Assembly (NCBI GenBank): GCA_937871415.1
Contig: CALMQD010000430.1
Span: forward strand, 1 to 6,084
Reading direction: 5' to 3'
Source: an uncultured Phycisphaerales bacterium
Lineage (GTDB): Bacteria; Planctomycetota; Phycisphaerae; Phycisphaerales; UBA1924
DNA length: 6,084 nucleotides
The notes under the pieces were generated by a model that was not told where the DNA came from, made no database searches, and was given only the letters and a program-made list of their open reading frames with translations. Made by a program: the position numbers and the translations under genes. Positions 1-6,084 of this stretch are shown piece after piece (position 1 is the stretch's first letter; each line of letters starts with the position of its first letter).

Positions 1-1
1 G

Positions 2-760
2 TACAAGGCGGCCGCGGCGGCACAAAGGGGTGCGGAGGCGGCGGTCATCGGCGCCGAGAACCAGCTGCACCTGCTGGGGATGACGCAGGACGCGATCGAG
101 GAACTGGCGCGGACGGGGGAGATCTCGCCGCGGTACAGCGTGACGGCGCCGATCGACGGGCGGGTCGTGGCGCGCGAGGTGACACAGGGCGAACTGGTGG
201 GGCCCGATCGATCGGCCGATCCGCTGATGATGCTGGCGGATACACGCACGCTGTGGGTTCTGGCCGATGTGCCCGAGGCGCACCTGCACGAGTTGGCGAA
301 GGGTGCCAGGGGGTGGGTGACGGTGCGGACGGGCGGCGCCGGGGGCGGTGCGAAGCGGTTCGAGGGGCGCGTGAGTTACGTGGCGCCGATGGTGGACGCG
401 GCGACGCGCACGGCGCAGGTGCGGATCGAGGTCGAGGCGGAGACGTTGGAAGGCGCGCTGCGCCCCGGGATGTTTGCGCAGGTGGAGATCGAGTCGACGG
501 ACCCGACGCTGCCGGAGCCGGTGTCGGCGATCGCGGTGCCGGACGAGGCCGTGCAAACGGTGGAGGGCGGGCCGGCGGTGTTCGTGCCGGTGGAAGGCGA
601 GCCGGGAACGTTCGCGAAGCGCGCGGTGACGGTGGGCCGGGCGGTGGGGGGGCTGGTCCCGATCCTGTCGGGTCTTGAAGAGGGCGACGAGTATGTCGCT
701 TCCGGCACGTTCATTCTCAAGGCGGAACTCGGCAAGGGCAGCGCGGCCCACGAGCATTGA
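2..760 (+). CDS. czcB: RND efflux periplasmic adaptor (CzcB/CusB-type membrane fusion protein), 5'-truncated
   Basis: This frame is open to the left edge, so the N-terminus (signal peptide and first half of the coiled-coil hairpin) is missing; 252 residues are visible. The protein bridges the inner-membrane pump and the outer-membrane channel in the periplasm. Visible residues 1-40 are Ala/Glu-rich and helical, fitting the descending arm of the hairpin. Residues 47-68 (VTAPIDGRVVAREVTQGELV onward) are the second lipoyl half-motif. Residues 77-160 form the beta-barrel domain with D-A-A-T-R-T at 132-137 and LRPGMFA at 153-159. The membrane-proximal domain follows (AVPDEAVQTVEGG, then VTVGRAVGGLVPILSGLEEG). 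The C-terminus is short and ends AHEH; such His-containing tails occur in CzcB-like adaptors. An internal ATG at 80 is not the start, because homology continues upstream of it. The permease gene follows after 23 bases, so the two are almost certainly co-transcribed. Family certain; Czc rather than Cus assignment is inferred from the partner pump. Confidence 0.9.
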   Translation, partial: YKAAAAAQRGAEAAVIGAENQLHLLGMTQDAIEELARTGEISPRYSVTAPIDGRVVAREVTQGELVGPDRSADPLMMLADTRTLWVLADVPEAHLHELAKGARGWVTVRTGGAGGGAKRFEGRVSYVAPMVDAATRTAQVRIEVEAETLEGALRPGMFAQVEIESTDPTLPEPVSAIAVPDEAVQTVEGGPAVFVPVEGEPGTFAKRAVTVGRAVGGLVPILSGLEEGDEYVASGTFILKAELGKGSAAHEH

Positions 761-772
761 TCGCTCGCCAAC

Positions 773-777
773 GGAGG
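773..777 (+). promoter_or_regulatory. Ribosome binding site of the permease gene
   Basis: GGAGG lies six bases before the ATG at 784. This decides the start. A TTG at 757 in the same frame overlaps the adaptor stop codon and would add nine residues (ending RQRRYT) that include the translated Shine-Dalgarno itself, whereas family members begin close to the MLES at 784. Confidence 0.85.
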
Positions 778-783
778 TACACG

Positions 784-3700
784 ATGCTCGAATCGATCCT
801 GGGCTTTTCGATCAAGAACCGCTGGTTGGTGTTGTTGCTGACGGCGCTGGCGGGCGCTGCGGGCGTGTACTCGCTCCAGCGTCTGCCGATCGACGCGGTG
901 CCGGACATCACGAACAACCAGGTGCAGATCAACGCGGTCGCGCCGAGCCTCTCGCCCGTCGAGGTCGAGAAGCAGGTGACGTTCACGATCGAGAACGCGC
1001 TGGCGGGCATACCGGGCCTGCGGTCGACACGCTCGCTGTCGCGCAACGGGTTCGCGCAGATCACGGCGGTGTTCGAGGACCACGTGAACATCTACTTCGC
1101 GCGCCAGCAGGTGAGCGAGCGGCTGGGAGAAGCGAAGGAAAGCCTGCCGCCGGGTGTCGAGCCGGTCATGGGGCCGATCGCGACGGGGTTGGGCGAGATC
1201 TACATGTACACGGTGGAGTATGAGCGCCCGCACGGGAAGGGCGCGGCCTTCACTCCCGGCAGGCCGGGCTGGCAGCGGGAGGGGGTGTATCTCACGCCCG
1301 AGGGGCGCACGCTCACGAGCGACCTGGAACTGGCGTCGTACCTGCGCGAGGTGCAGGACTGGATCATCCGGCCCCAGCTCAAGGGTGTGAAGGACGTGGC
1401 GGGCGTGGAGGCGATCGGCGGGTACGTGAAGCAGTACCACATCCAGCCGGACCCGATGAAACTGGTGTCGTACGGGCTGTCGTTCGCGGACGTGATCGAG
1501 GCGGTGGAGAAGAACAACATCTCGACCGGCGCGGGCTATGTCGAGCACAAGGGCGAGAGCTACCTGGTGCGGGCGACGGGACGGATCGAGAGCCCGGAGC
1601 AGATCGAGCGCATCGTGGTGTCGACGCGTGGAGGGGTGCCGATCCGGATCGGGGACATCGTGGCGCGGGGTCCTGAGGCGGGAGGGGTGGGGATCGGGCG
1701 CGAACTGCGGACGGGCTCGGCGAGCGAGGACGGCGAGGAGGTGGTGGTCGCGACGGCGATCATGCTGATCGGGGCCAACAGCCGCACGGTGGCGGCGGCG
1801 GTGGACGAGAAGATGGCGGAGGTGAACCGCTCGCTGCCGTCGGGGATCCGGGCCAAGACGGTGCTGAACAGAACGAAACTGGTGGACGCGACGGTGGCAA
1901 CGGTGCGGAAGAACCTGCTCGAGGGGGCGGTGCTGGTCGTCGTGGTGCTGCTGCTGCTCCTGGGGAACGTGCGGGCGGCGATCATCTGTGCGATGGCGAT
2001 CCCTTTGTCGATGCTCATGACCGCGACGGGGATGGTGCAGAGCCAGGTGAGCGGGAACCTCATGTCGCTGGGGGCGATCGACTTCGGCCTGATCGTCGAC
2101 GGCGCGGTGATCATCGTGGAGAACTGCCTGCGCCGGCTGGCGGAGAAGCAGCACGAACTGGCTGCACGCGGGGAGACTCGGGCGCTGACGCTGCGTGAAC
2201 GGCTGGACGTGGTCTTCGACGCGGCGAAGGAGGTGCGCAAGGCAACGGCGTTCGGCGAGGCGATCATCATCACGGTCTACTTCCCGATCCTGGCGCTCAC
2301 CGGCGTCGAGGGGAAGATGTTCCACCCCATGGCGCTGACGGTGATCTTCGCGCTCGTCGCGGCGTTCATCCTGTCGCTGACGTTTATCCCGGCGATGGTC
2401 GCGATCTGCATCACCGGGAAGGTGAAAGAGCAGGAGATGTTCCTGGTGCGGTGGGCCAAGGCGGCGTACGCGCCGGTGCTGGACCGCGCGGTCCGGCGGC
2501 GGTGGTGGGTGGTGGGCGCGGCGGTGGCGGCGTTCGCCGGGTCGGCGGCTTTGTTCGGCCGCCTGGGCCAGGAGTTTGTGCCGACGCTCGACGAGAAGGA
2601 CGTGGCGATGCACGCGATGCGGATCGCCTCGACGAGCCTGAGCCAGTCGCAGGCGATGCAGTTCGACGTCGAGAAGGCGGTGTCGTCGATCCCCGAGGTC
2701 GCGTTCTGCTACTCGAAGACGGGCACGGCGGAGATGGCGACCGATCCGATGCCGCCGAACGTGTCCGACACGTTCATCATCCTCAAGCCGCGGAGCCAGT
2801 GGCGCAGCGAGGAAGAGCTGGACCGGCTCATCGCGGAAAAAACCGCGGCGATGGAGAAGCTCTCGGCGCACGCCGACGGGCACGAGCACGGGCACGAACA
2901 CGGTGAACTCAAGATCGAGGGGCACAAGGGCAGACTGATCCGGCTGATCCAGCTGACCGTCGCGGGGGTTCCCGGGAACAACTACGAGTTCACGCAGCCC
3001 ATCCAGATGCGGTTCAACGAGCTGATCTCGGGTGTGCGCGGCGACGTGGCGGTCAAGGTCTACGGCGACGACTTCGCGTCGATGGAGCAGACGGCGCAGC
3101 GCGTGCTGGGTGTGCTGCAGAGCATCCCGGGCGCGGCCGACGCGAAGACCGAGCAGACCGAGGGTCTGCCGGTAATGACTGTCGACATCGACCGGGAGGC
3201 GATCTCGCGGTACGGGCTGTCGGTGCACGAAGTGCAGGAGGTCGTTGCGGTCGCGATGGGCGGGCGCGAGGCCGGGCAGGTCTTCGAGGGTGACCGGCGG
3301 TTCGACGTGGTGGTGCGCCTGCCGGATGCGATGCGCGGGCGCCTCGATCTGCTCGAACGCCTGCCGATCCCGCTGCCGCGGACGGATGACCGACAGGACG
3401 CTTTGAGGCTCGGGAACGCAGGGCATGCGGGGGGGTTGCTATCGGCGTCGGGATCCCTGTCGAACGAGATGGGGTTTGTGCCGCTGGGGCACGTGGCGAG
3501 GATCGAGGTGGCGGAGGGGATGAACCAGATCAGCCGCGAGAACGGCAAGCGCCGGATCGTGGTGCAGTGCAACGTGCGAGGCCGAGACCTGGGATCGTTT
3601 GTGCAGGAGGCGCAGGCGAAGATGGCGGGGGTGCAACTGCCGGCGGGGCAGTGGCTCGCGTGGGGCGGGCAGTTCGAGAACCTCGTCGCGGCGAAGGAGC

Positions 3701-4212
3701 GCCTGACGGTCGTCGTTCCGGTGTGTTTCTTCCTGATCTTCCTGTTGCTCTTCTCGACGTTCAGGAGCGTGCGGTATGCGCTGCTGGTGTTCAGCGCCGT
3801 GCCGCTGGGCCTGACGGGCGGGGTCGTGGCGCTGTGGCTTCGCGGCATGCCGTTCTCGATCTCGGCGGCGGTGGGGTTCATCGCGCTCTCGGGCGTGGCG
3901 GTGCTCAACGGGCTGGTGATGGTGTCGTTCATCAACCAGTTGCGGCAGGAAGGGATGGGGCGGGACGATGCGATCGTGCGCGGATGCCTGACGCGACTGC
4001 GCCCCGTGCTCATGACGGCAATGGTCGCGTCGCTGGGCTTTGTGCCGATGGCGCTGGCGCGCGGCACAGGGGCCGAGGTGCAGAAGCCGCTGGCGACGGT
4101 CGTTGTGGGCGGCCTGGTCTCCAGCACGCTCCTGACGCTCGTGGTGCTTCCAGCGCTGTACCGGATCGTCGCGGGAGGAGCGGCGGGACGCGACGCGCAC
4201 GCGAACGAGTGA
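784..4212 (+). CDS. czcA: Heavy-metal RND efflux permease, CzcA class
   Basis: Proton-driven inner-membrane pump that exports metal ions through the adaptor and an outer-membrane channel. It has 1142 residues, against roughly 1040-1070 for usual CzcA proteins. TM1 is at about 14-34, TM2-6 at 376-540, TM7 at 574-592 and TM8-12 at about 972-1135, with two large periplasmic domains between. TM4 carries DFGLIVDGAVIIVEN with D433, D439 and E446, the proton-relay acidic residues. The DFG-x-x-VDGAV form marks the divalent-cation (Co/Zn/Cd, Ni) classes rather than Cu/Ag CusA. YEFTQPIQMRFNELISGVR (about 734-752) is a CzcA hallmark; E746 stands where, as I recall, CusA has a metal-binding Met. Three segments are longer than usual: 146-186, about 694-730 (His-rich) and 866-897. 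The frame is intact throughout. It is co-operonic with the upstream adaptor gene. Family certain; exact metal unknown. Confidence 0.95.
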   Translation: MLESILGFSIKNRWLVLLLTALAGAAGVYSLQRLPIDAVPDITNNQVQINAVAPSLSPVEVEKQVTFTIENALAGIPGLRSTRSLSRNGFAQITAVFEDHVNIYFARQQVSERLGEAKESLPPGVEPVMGPIATGLGEIYMYTVEYERPHGKGAAFTPGRPGWQREGVYLTPEGRTLTSDLELASYLREVQDWIIRPQLKGVKDVAGVEAIGGYVKQYHIQPDPMKLVSYGLSFADVIEAVEKNNISTGAGYVEHKGESYLVRATGRIESPEQIERIVVSTRGGVPIRIGDIVARGPEAGGVGIGRELRTGSASEDGEEVVVATAIMLIGANSRTVAAAVDEKMAEVNRSLPSGIRAKTVLNRTKLVDATVATVRKNLLEGAVLVVVVLLLLLGNVRAAIICAMAIPLSMLMTATGMVQSQVSGNLMSLGAIDFGLIVDGAVIIVENCLRRLAEKQHELAARGETRALTLRERLDVVFDAAKEVRKATAFGEAIIITVYFPILALTGVEGKMFHPMALTVIFALVAAFILSLTFIPAMVAICITGKVKEQEMFLVRWAKAAYAPVLDRAVRRRWWVVGAAVAAFAGSAALFGRLGQEFVPTLDEKDVAMHAMRIASTSLSQSQAMQFDVEKAVSSIPEVAFCYSKTGTAEMATDPMPPNVSDTFIILKPRSQWRSEEELDRLIAEKTAAMEKLSAHADGHEHGHEHGELKIEGHKGRLIRLIQLTVAGVPGNNYEFTQPIQMRFNELISGVRGDVAVKVYGDDFASMEQTAQRVLGVLQSIPGAADAKTEQTEGLPVMTVDIDREAISRYGLSVHEVQEVVAVAMGGREAGQVFEGDRRFDVVVRLPDAMRGRLDLLERLPIPLPRTDDRQDALRLGNAGHAGGLLSASGSLSNEMGFVPLGHVARIEVAEGMNQISRENGKRRIVVQCNVRGRDLGSFVQEAQAKMAGVQLPAGQWLAWGGQFENLVAAKERLTVVVPVCFFLIFLLLFSTFRSVRYALLVFSAVPLGLTGGVVALWLRGMPFSISAAVGFIALSGVAVLNGLVMVSFINQLRQEGMGRDDAIVRGCLTRLRPVLMTAMVASLGFVPMALARGTGAEVQKPLATVVVGGLVSSTLLTLVVLPALYRIVAGGAAGRDAHANE
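2869..2925 (+). other. His-rich periplasmic insert within the CzcA-type pump
   Basis: Codons 696-714 encode HADGHEHGHEHGE and, further on, a sixth His (residues 696, 700, 702, 704, 706 and 714). The segment sits in the second periplasmic domain between the FIILKPRSQW element and the conserved PGNNYEFTQPIQ element. In ordinary CzcA proteins only about 20-25 residues separate these, compared with 56 here. Alternating His-Glu-His-Gly suits binding of divalent metals such as zinc, nickel or cobalt. A role in gathering metal in the periplasm is inference. Confidence 0.75.
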
Positions 4213-4255
4213 GGGTGAGTGCGGGTGTGAACTCGATGAAACTCGGGTGAAAAGT

Positions 4256-4291
4256 CGCGCCGGGCGCTGAGGCGCGCTCGCCGCAAGGCGA
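4256..4291 (+). terminator. Two adjacent small hairpins after the pump gene, possible terminator
   Basis: The first hairpin pairs CGCGCC (4256-4261) with GGCGCG (4271-4276) across a nine-base loop. The second pairs TCGCC (4278-4282) with GGCGA (4287-4291) across a GCAA loop, a stable GNRA tetraloop. No T-run follows (only TACTTTCAGG, ten bases later), so this is not a canonical intrinsic terminator. It could protect the 3' end of the efflux mRNA, help Rho-dependent ending, or be part of the leader of the next gene. Confidence 0.35.
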
Positions 4292-4312
4292 ACAGCGGCG
4301 TACTTTCAGGCT

Positions 4313-4366
4313 GGGCCGGGGTGGGACTCGGGGTTTGGGCGAGGGGAGAGGGGGGAGGGGGGGGGG
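4313..4366 (+). repeat. G-tract cluster upstream of the dehydrogenase gene (G-quadruplex-type motif)
   Basis: Eight runs of three or more Gs occur in 54 bases: 4313-4315, 4318-4321, 4323-4325, 4330-4333, 4337-4339, 4343-4346, 4350-4355 and a ten-G run at 4357-4366. The spacers between them are one to four bases. This fits the G-quadruplex rule several times over, on the coding strand of the downstream gene. It lies in the likely 5' leader and ends two bases before the ribosome binding site. Whether it folds or regulates is not shown by sequence alone. Confidence 0.8.
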
Positions 4367-4368
4367 CC

Positions 4369-4372
4369 GGAG
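4369..4372 (+). promoter_or_regulatory. Ribosome binding site of the dehydrogenase gene
   Basis: GGAG lies eight bases before the ATG at 4381 and supports that start. An in-frame GTG at 4321 would add 20 residues translated from the G-tract (mostly Gly), which no family member has. No convincing -35/-10 pair was seen in 4213-4368. Confidence 0.6.
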
Positions 4373-4380
4373 TGGAAGCC

Positions 4381-5442
4381 ATGTACAAGAGCAGAGCGTT
4401 CGCCGCGGCGGGTGCGACTTCGCCGCTTGCGCTTTCGTCGATCCCGCGGCGCGATCCGACCGAGCGCGACGTGCAGATCGAGATCCTGTTCTGCGGCATC
4501 TGCCATTCCGACCTGCACACGGCGCGGAACGAGTGGGCGAGCGTGATGCCCACGGTGTACCCGTGCGTGCCGGGGCACGAGATCGTGGGGCGTGTGACGA
4601 AGGTGGGCGCGGGGGTCAAGAAGCACAAGGCGGGGGACCTGGTGGCGGTGGGGTGCCTGGTGGATTCGGACGGCACGTGCCCGCACTGCCGCGCGGGGTT
4701 CGAGCAGTTCTGCCCGGAGATGACGCTGACGTACAACGCGCCGGACAGGCACAAGACCGCGCCGGTGACGTACGGCGGGTACTCCGACAGCATCGTGGTG
4801 GACGAGCGGTTCGTGCTGCGGGTGCCGGGGAATCTGGACCTGGCTGGAACCGCGCCCTTGCTGTGCGCGGGGATCACGACCTATTCACCCTTGCGGAAGT
4901 GGAAGGTGGGCAAGGGTCAGAAGGTGGGCGTCGTGGGCCTGGGTGGGCTGGGGCACATGGGCGTGAAGTTCGCCGACGCGTTCGGGGCGCACGTGGTCGT
5001 GTTCACGACGTCTCCCGGGAAGACCGAGGACGCCAAGCGGCTGGGCGCGGACGAGGTCGTCGTCTCGCGCAACGCCGGCGAGATGCAGAAGCACGCCGGG
5101 AGTTTCGACTTCATCCTCGACACGGTCTCGGCGGACCACGACATCAACGCGTACCTGCACCTGCTGCGGCCCGACGGCAACCTGACGCTCGTGGGCGCGC
5201 CCTCGAACCCCCTGGCGGTGTCGGCGTTCGGGCTCATTATGGGCCGGCGCAGCCTGTCGGGCTCGCCGATCGGGGGCATCCCCGAGACGCAGGAGATGCT
5301 CGACTTCTGCGGGAAGCACAACATCACGTCGGACGTCGAGGTGATCCCGATTCAGAGGGTCAACGAGGCGTACGAGCGTCTGCTGAAGTCGGATGTGAAG
5401 TACCGGTTCTGCATCGACATGGCGTCGCTGAAGGCGGGGTGA
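4381..5442 (+). CDS. yahK: Zinc-dependent NAD(P)H alcohol dehydrogenase / aldehyde reductase, YahK-like
   Basis: Cytosolic medium-chain dehydrogenase that interconverts alcohols and aldehydes. The 353 residues align along their whole length with E. coli YahK (349 aa, a broad-range NADPH aldehyde reductase of the cinnamyl-alcohol type). The catalytic zinc ligands are visible: C41 in CGICHSD, H66-E67 in CVPGHEIVG, and C162 in LLCAGITTYSPL. The structural-zinc lobe has C100, C103 and C111, but the first ligand position is D97 rather than Cys. The Rossmann fold has GLGGLG at 186-191. The second strand ends VVVFTTS (205-211) without the Asp that favours NAD, which suggests NADPH. GGIPETQEMLDFC and the closing NEAYERLLKSDVKYRF are family signatures. 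The gene stands 168 bases after the pump gene and converges on the next gene, so it is probably its own transcription unit. Family certain; substrate unknown. Confidence 0.95.
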   Translation: MYKSRAFAAAGATSPLALSSIPRRDPTERDVQIEILFCGICHSDLHTARNEWASVMPTVYPCVPGHEIVGRVTKVGAGVKKHKAGDLVAVGCLVDSDGTCPHCRAGFEQFCPEMTLTYNAPDRHKTAPVTYGGYSDSIVVDERFVLRVPGNLDLAGTAPLLCAGITTYSPLRKWKVGKGQKVGVVGLGGLGHMGVKFADAFGAHVVVFTTSPGKTEDAKRLGADEVVVSRNAGEMQKHAGSFDFILDTVSADHDINAYLHLLRPDGNLTLVGAPSNPLAVSAFGLIMGRRSLSGSPIGGIPETQEMLDFCGKHNITSDVEVIPIQRVNEAYERLLKSDVKYRFCIDMASLKAG

Positions 5443-5500
5443 AACCACGGCGGCGCGCCGGCCGGCCTTGAATTCACGGGTGGTACGCTGACCCGCACGA
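5443..5500. other. Convergent intergenic spacer with GC palindromes
   Basis: This 58-base spacer separates two convergent stop codons. It contains the perfect palindrome CGGCGCGCCG (5451-5460), overlapping GGCCGGCC (5460-5467), and an inverted repeat CGGGT (5477-5481) / ACCCG (5491-5495) with a nine-base loop. These could serve as weak bidirectional termination structures, but no T-run follows on either strand. Confidence 0.3.
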
Positions 5501-5863
5501 TCAGACGTCGACCATGGTCTTGAACCCGCCGCAGGACATGCGCTTCATATCGAAGGGCATGTTCTTTGGGTCGCACATCGCGGCGAGGCGCTTGTCCTTC
5601 ATGACCTTGGCGTTCACGCGGTCGCGGTGGGCGCGGGACTTGTACATGATCCACGAGAAGACGACGGTCTCTCCCTTCTTGGCCTTGGTCAACTTCGTGA
5701 ACGGGAGGCCGAAACCCGGGGTGAGGTCGTCGCCCTCGGTCTCGACGTATTGCAACGCGCCGTGCTCGAGCCAGACCTTGCTGGCCGCGGCGGCGAGTTT
5801 CTTGTACGCGGCGAGTTTCTTGGTGGGGACGAGGAGGACGAAGCCGTCGACGTAGCGGGGCAT
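5501..5863 (-). CDS. DUF1428 family protein (YbaA-like)
   Basis: A 120-residue cytosolic protein of unknown function, about the length of E. coli YbaA. Family features are in order: the N-terminal YVDGFVLLVP (4-13), the helix with AYKKLAAAASKVWLEHGALQYVE (19-41), the central ETVVFSWIMYKSRAHRD strand-and-helix region (65-81), and the closing MPFDMKRMSCGGFKTMVD (102-119). The family is a small alpha/beta dimeric fold related to ferredoxin-like barrels. No catalytic role is established, so none is assigned. The start ATG is supported by AGGAG seven bases upstream. The gene is convergent with the dehydrogenase and divergent from the frame starting at 5940. Codon use matches the neighbours, with no sign of recent transfer. 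Confidence 0.93.
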   Translation of the reverse strand: MPRYVDGFVLLVPTKKLAAYKKLAAAASKVWLEHGALQYVETEGDDLTPGFGLPFTKLTKAKKGETVVFSWIMYKSRAHRDRVNAKVMKDKRLAAMCDPKNMPFDMKRMSCGGFKTMVDV

Positions 5864-5870
5864 GGGGGGA

Positions 5871-5875
5871 CTCCT
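5871..5875 (-). promoter_or_regulatory. Ribosome binding site of the DUF1428 gene
   Basis: On the minus strand AGGAG lies seven bases before the ATG whose first base is 5863, confirming this start over upstream out-of-frame alternatives. The remaining spacer up to 5940 should hold promoters for both divergent genes, but I could not identify a convincing -35/-10 pair. Confidence 0.7.
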
Positions 5876-5939
5876 GGATCGAACGCTGCGGGTTCGTTGA
5901 ACGCGCCGTACATGTTACACGGAGCGCTAGGGTTGGTTT

Positions 5940-6084
5940 GTGCCAGAAGCCCTCGAAACAGTCTCGGGTCATCGATCCACGGATCGGATCGGGCGGTTGC
6001 TCGCGGTCTCGGGCTTCCTGGCCATCGGACCCGGGCTGTACATGATCGGGGCGGTGGTGTGCTTTGCGCAGGTCGCGGGTGTGG
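5940..6084 (+). CDS. Hypothetical membrane protein, 3'-truncated by the window edge
   Basis: A GTG at 5940 opens a frame that stays open to the end (48 codons seen). An in-frame TAG at 5928-5930 lies just upstream, and AGGG (5929-5932) lies seven bases before the GTG as a possible ribosome binding site. The product starts MPEALETVSGHRSTDRIG and then has a hydrophobic stretch at about residues 19-44 (LLAVSGFLAIGPGLYMIGAV), which looks like a transmembrane helix. Most codons end in G or C, which supports this frame over the competing open frame from an ATG at 5912 that has many A/T-ending codons and no clear ribosome binding site. I do not recognise the family. It is the first gene of a divergent unit relative to the DUF1428 gene. 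Confidence 0.5.
   Translation, partial: MPEALETVSGHRSTDRIGRLLAVSGFLAIGPGLYMIGAVVCFAQVAGV

Noticed and set aside
757..783. TTG at 757 as the permease start
   Set aside because: It would translate the Shine-Dalgarno and add nine non-conserved residues; the ATG at 784 has ideal GGAGG spacing.
376..3426. Minus-strand open frame of about 1016 codons opposite the adaptor and pump genes
   Set aside because: It is a shadow of GC-rich codon use on the plus strand. The translation is full of Arg, His, Asp and Pro with no domain or membrane pattern, while the plus strand encodes an unmistakable pump.
4321..4380. GTG at 4321 as the dehydrogenase start
   Set aside because: It would add a Gly-rich 20-residue tail coded by the G-tract that the family lacks. 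The ATG at 4381 has its own ribosome binding site and aligns with YahK.
3060..4877. Minus-strand open frame of about 605 codons spanning the pump end, spacer and dehydrogenase start
   Set aside because: It is Ser/Arg/Pro/Thr-rich without recognisable motifs and lies opposite two well-supported genes, so it is treated as a shadow.
5514..5855. Plus-strand open frame opposite the DUF1428 gene
   Set aside because: It mirrors a clearly recognised minus-strand protein and has no independent features or ribosome binding site.
5908..5918. Near-palindrome GTACATGTTAC in the divergent spacer as an operator
   Set aside because: Only the central ACATGT is symmetric, which is expected often by chance, and no promoter elements position it.

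Overview
The window is a GC-rich stretch of a bacterial chromosome or large replicon. Nearly every codon in its genes ends in G or C. The resistance-nodulation-division (RND) pump genes imply a Gram-negative, double-membrane cell. I cannot name the species. The style would fit Planctomycetota or Proteobacteria, but that is only an impression.

Layout: positions 2-760 (+) hold the 3' two-thirds or so of a CzcB/CusB-type periplasmic adaptor whose start lies outside the window. After a 23-base gap with a strong ribosome binding site comes a complete 1142-residue heavy-metal RND permease of the CzcA class (784-4212, +). Together they form the adaptor-plus-pump part of a tripartite metal efflux operon. 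An outer-membrane channel gene would be expected further upstream and is not seen here. The permease carries three segments longer than usual for its family, one of them rich in histidine and facing the periplasm.

Positions 4213-4380 are non-coding, with two adjacent small hairpins and then an extraordinary run of eight G-tracts ending in ten Gs. Next is a 353-residue zinc-dependent alcohol dehydrogenase/aldehyde reductase of the YahK type (4381-5442, +). It has an Asp where the first structural-zinc Cys normally stands. Convergent to it is a small DUF1428 (YbaA-like) protein gene (5501-5863, -). A divergent, truncated reading frame with a GTG start and a membrane segment begins at 5940 and runs off the window.

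Functionally, the pump genes should export divalent metal ions such as Co, Zn, Cd or Ni from the periplasm or cytoplasm. The dehydrogenase would detoxify or interconvert aldehydes and alcohols, probably with NADPH. No sequence evidence ties the last three genes to the pump. I found no mobile element, CRISPR array, tRNA or rRNA, and nothing amounting to a wholly new system. The most unusual items are the G-tract leader, the His-rich pump insert and the altered structural zinc site.
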